Source: Seohaeicola zhoushanensis (GTDB lineage: Bacteria > Pseudomonadota > Alphaproteobacteria > Rhodobacterales > Rhodobacteraceae). Taken from it: DNA of 64,000 nt. The first letter of the stretch is position 1, and every line of letters begins with the position of its first letter. Positions 61,205 to 64,000 of the stretch are shown here, piece after piece. The notes under the pieces were generated by a model. It was not told the origin of the DNA and searched no databases. It saw only the letters and a program-made list of their open reading frames with translations. The DNA lies in assembly GCF_014656415.1 (NCBI RefSeq), contig NZ_BNCJ01000001.1:609406-673405 (forward strand). The letters run 5' to 3'. Both the position numbers and the translations under genes were made by a program.

Positions 61205-64000
61205 ACACCCTGAAAAGCTGGGCCTGGCCGGCGGGCTGACCCGCAGCTTCATCCGTTCCGCGCTGACGCCGCTGATGATCCTTGCCGCGCTGGCGGTGGG
61301 GCTGGTGGCGCTGGTCAGCCTGCCGCGCGAGGAAGAGCCGCAGATCTCGGTGCCGCTGGTCGATATTCACATCCAGGCGCCGGGGCTGAAGGCCGAGGAC
61401 GCGGTGAAGCTGGTGACCGAGCCGATGGAGGCCATTGTCAAGGGCATCAGCGGGGTCGAGCACGTCTATTCCCAGACCCGCGACGACTACGCGATGGTAA
61501 CGGCCCGCTTTGTCGTCGGCACCTCGGCCGATGCGGCAATCCTGCGGGTGCATGACAAGATCCGCGCGAATTTCGACCGTATCCCGGTGGGCATCGCCGA
61601 ACCGCTGATCGTCGGGCGGGGTATCGACGACGTCGCCATCGTGGCGCTTACCTTCTCGCCTGCCGAGGGCGCCGAGGTGAGCGCCAGCGACCTCACCCGG
61701 ATCGCGCGCGAGGTGCAGGTGGACCTGTCGAAGATCGCCGATGTCGGGCTGACCTATATCGTCGGCGCCGCCGAGGAGGCGATCCGGGTCGAGCCAGACC
61801 CCGAGCGGCTGGCGCTATACGGCGTGACGCTGCAACAGCTGGCCGGCAAGATCGAGAGCGCCAACCGCGCCTTCTCGACCGGGACGGTGCGCGACGGGGG
61901 GCAGCAGATCGGGCTGGTGGCGGGCGAGACGCTGCAGGGCGTGAACGAGATCGGCAACCTGCTGCTGACCACGCGCGACAACCGCCCCGTCTATGTCCGC
62001 GACGTGGCGACGGTGCGCTTCGTTCCCGATACCTCGGACAGCCTGGTCGCCCATGTGACGCGCGGCCCCGAGGGGGTGAACCGGGTGCCCGCGGTGACGC
62101 TGGCGGTGGCCAAGCGCGGCGGGGCCAATGCGGTCACGGTGGCCGAAAAGGTCCTGCATAGGGTCGAATTGCTGGAAGGCCGGATGATCCCGGACACCGT
62201 GCATGTGACGGTGACGCGCGACTATGGCGAGACCGCCAACGAGAAGGCGAACGAGCTGCTGTTCCACCTCGGGCTGGCGACGGTTTCCATCGTCGGGCTC
62301 GTCCTGCTGGCCATCGGCTGGCGCGAGTCGATCGTGGTGGCGGTAGTGATCCCGGTGACGATCCTGCTGACGCTCTTCGCGGCCTGGATCATGGGCTATA
62401 CGCTGAACCGCGTCTCGCTGTTCGCTCTGATCTTCTCCATCGGGATCCTGGTCGACGACGCCATCGTGGTGATCGAGAACATCGCCCGGCACTGGGCGAT
62501 GCCCGACGGGGCAAGCCGGACGGCCAAGGCGATCCGCGCCGTGGCAGAGGTGGGCAACCCGACCATCGTGGCGACGCTGACGGTGGTGGCGGCGCTGCTG
62601 CCGATGCTCTTCGTTTCGGGGCTGATGGGGCCCTACATGAGCCCGATCCCGGCGGTGGCCTCGGCGGCGATGGTGTTTTCCTTCTTCGTCGCGGTGATCA
62701 TCACGCCCTGGCTGATGGCCAGGATCGCCGGCAATGCGCCTGCGCATGGCGGTGACGAGCACGCCCATGGCGGCGGAACGCTGGGCCGGGTCTATGCCGC
62801 CGTGGCGCGGCCGATCCTGGCGACCAGGGCGGGCAGCCTGACCTTCCTGCTGGTGACGGTGGTGCTGTCCTTCGGCTCGCTCGGGCTGCTCTATACCAAG
62901 GACGTGACGGTCAAGCTGCTGCCCTTCGACAACAAGTCGGAGCTGGCGGTGGTGATCGACCTGCCCGAGGGCGCCTCGGTCGAGGCGACCGACCGGGTGG
63001 CGCAGGACGTGGCGGCGGCGGTGCTGCAGGTGCCCGAGGTGATGTCGGTGCAGACCCATGCAGGCGATGCGGCGCCGTTCAACTTCAACGGGCTTGTTAG
63101 ACACTACTATTTGCGGGCCGAGCCGAACCTAGGCGATGTGCAGATCAACCTCACGCCCAAGGGCGAACGCGACCGCACCAGCCATGACATCGCGCTGGAG
63201 ATACGGTCGCTGGTCGCGGCCATCGCGGTGCCCGAGGGCACCAGCGTCAAGACCGTCGAACCGCCGCCTGGCCCGCCGGTGATCGCCACGCTGCTGGCCG
63301 AGGTCTATGGCCCGGATGCCGAGACGCGGCGGGCGGCGGCGACCCGTGTGCGCGAGGCCTTTGGCAAGGTGCCCTTCGTTGTCGATACCGATGACGGCTT
63401 CGGCGTGCAGGCGCGGCGGCTGCGGGCGACGATCTCGACCGACCAGCTGGAGTTCTTCGGGGTCGAGGAGGCGGATGTCTTCACCACGCTGGCGGTGCTG
63501 AACCAGGGCAAGACGGTGGGCTATTCGCACCGTGGCGGCGGGCGCTATCCCATTCCCATCGTGATGGCGCGCGACAAGGCCGACCGGGTGGTCGACGAAC
63601 GCTTCCTGTCCACCCCGATCCCGGCCAACGTGCTGCCGGGCGCGCGCGGCGTGGTGGAACTGGGCGATGTGGTGAACATCGCCGAGGAACAGGCGTCGTT
63701 CCCGATCTTCCGCCACAACGGCCGCGCCGCCGAGATGGTGATGGCCGAACTGGCTGGCGATTTCGAGGCGCCGCTCTACGGGATGCTGGCGGTGGCCGAG
63801 GAGATTGACCGGATGGACTGGCCCGAGGGCATGAAGCCCACGATCAAGCTGGCCGGGCAGCCCGAGGACGAGTCGGGCGTGACCCTGCTCTGGGACGGCG
63901 AATGGGAGGTGACGGTCATCACCTTCCGCGACATGGGCGCGGCCTTTGCGGTGGCGCTGCTGGGCATCTACATCCTGGTGGTGGCGCAGTTCGGGTCGTT
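61197..64000 (+). CDS. RND efflux permease (AcrB family), cut off by the window end
   Basis: 934 codons are visible without a stop; the family is usually 1,020-1,100 residues, so the last helices lie outside. Start ATG 61197 overlaps the adaptor stop. The first helix is in SALTPLMILAALAVGLVALVSLP, then REEEPQISVPLVDIHIQAPG as in other proton-driven RND pumps. Helix 4 carries the proton-relay aspartates in FSIGILVDDAIVVIENIARH. The loop between the two halves has a short His-rich stretch (PAHGGDEHAHGGG), unusual for drug pumps and possibly metal-binding. Substrate unknown. Confidence 0.92.
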   Translation, partial: MSEHPEKLGLAGGLTRSFIRSALTPLMILAALAVGLVALVSLPREEEPQISVPLVDIHIQAPGLKAEDAVKLVTEPMEAIVKGISGVEHVYSQTRDDYAMVTARFVVGTSADAAILRVHDKIRANFDRIPVGIAEPLIVGRGIDDVAIVALTFSPAEGAEVSASDLTRIAREVQVDLSKIADVGLTYIVGAAEEAIRVEPDPERLALYGVTLQQLAGKIESANRAFSTGTVRDGGQQIGLVAGETLQGVNEIGNLLLTTRDNRPVYVRDVATVRFVPDTSDSLVAHVTRGPEGVNRVPAVTLAVAKRGGANAVTVAEKVLHRVELLEGRMIPDTVHVTVTRDYGETANEKANELLFHLGLATVSIVGLVLLAIGWRESIVVAVVIPVTILLTLFAAWIMGYTLNRVSLFALIFSIGILVDDAIVVIENIARHWAMPDGASRTAKAIRAVAEVGNPTIVATLTVVAALLPMLFVSGLMGPYMSPIPAVASAAMVFSFFVAVIITPWLMARIAGNAPAHGGDEHAHGGGTLGRVYAAVARPILATRAGSLTFLLVTVVLSFGSLGLLYTKDVTVKLLPFDNKSELAVVIDLPEGASVEATDRVAQDVAAAVLQVPEVMSVQTHAGDAAPFNFNGLVRHYYLRAEPNLGDVQINLTPKGERDRTSHDIALEIRSLVAAIAVPEGTSVKTVEPPPGPPVIATLLAEVYGPDAETRRAAATRVREAFGKVPFVVDTDDGFGVQARRLRATISTDQLEFFGVEEADVFTTLAVLNQGKTVGYSHRGGGRYPIPIVMARDKADRVVDERFLSTPIPANVLPGARGVVELGDVVNIAEEQASFPIFRHNGRAAEMVMAELAGDFEAPLYGMLAVAEEIDRMDWPEGMKPTIKLAGQPEDESGVTLLWDGEWEVTVITFRDMGAAFAVALLGIYILVVAQFGS

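Overview
This is a 64-kb stretch of a high-GC alphaproteobacterial chromosome, most probably Rhodobacterales (Roseobacter group). The evidence is a TrcR (DUF1013) cell-cycle regulator, a membrane-anchored c-type cytochrome of the c_y type, an NDUFS4-like complex I accessory protein, a VPLPA-CTERM-type surface protein, CtrA-type TTAN-N7-TTAAC sites beside flagellar genes, and a DmdB-like acyl-CoA ligase. It is mostly core and metabolic chromosome, with one small lower-GC patch beside a tRNA-Arg. I see no transposase, integrase, CRISPR array or rRNA.

Layout. 0-3 kb: argE (its ribosome site lies in a hairpin) and an acyl-CoA ligase. 3.1-6.5 kb: a flagellar fragment with a 5' stub of motB, flgN-like and cheL-like genes on the minus strand, and fliK-flgD on the plus strand. 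6.5-7.9 kb: ugd. 8-15.6 kb: a polyamine module with a PotFGHI-type ABC transporter plus a PuuB-like oxidase on the minus strand, and a divergent GntR/FCD regulator and class III aminotransferase on the plus strand. 15.7-20.6 kb: ketopantoate-reductase-like protein, DUF2189, VPLPA-CTERM protein, RNase T2, TrcR, DUF2798. 20.8-24.2 kb: dnaX-ridA-ybaB-recR. 24.3-31.1 kb: a YpfJ-like metalloprotein and the yejABEF peptide importer. 31.2-41.7 kb: cytochrome c, pheA, an unusual FHA-like/transmembrane/trypsin-like fusion, SRPBCC protein, nudC, a 5'-nucleotidase-like phosphoesterase, the SRP RNA, a ferric-reductase-like flavoprotein with a 41-residue membrane partner, an AEC carrier, trmO and a rhodanese. 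41.7-44.1 kb: a zinc-ribbon protein, then an AT-richer patch with a VasI-like/peptidoglycan-binding protein, then tRNA-Arg(TCT). 44.1-48 kb: GNAT, NDUFS4-like, uvrB and a two-gene micro-operon (small helix-turn-helix protein plus DUF3892).

48.6-57.2 kb is the most interesting block. An XRE-cupin regulator faces an eight-part catabolic operon: FAD amine/amino-acid oxidoreductase, a complete TRAP transporter (DctM, DctP, DctQ), an M81 (MlrC-like) metallopeptidase, a D-aminoacylase-family amidohydrolase and a COG0523 GTPase. Most genes overlap by 4 nt. It reads as an import-and-dismantle pathway for a modified or D-amino-acid-containing small peptide or N-acyl amino acid, with its own metal-insertion GTPase. 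The substrate is unknown.

57.2-64 kb: a cyclic-nucleotide-binding/patatin fusion, a DUF1508 protein, a small secreted protein, and an RND efflux pair (adaptor plus a permease that runs off the window) behind a 23-bp palindrome. Gene calls rest on recognisable motifs and codon structure read by eye. No database search was run.
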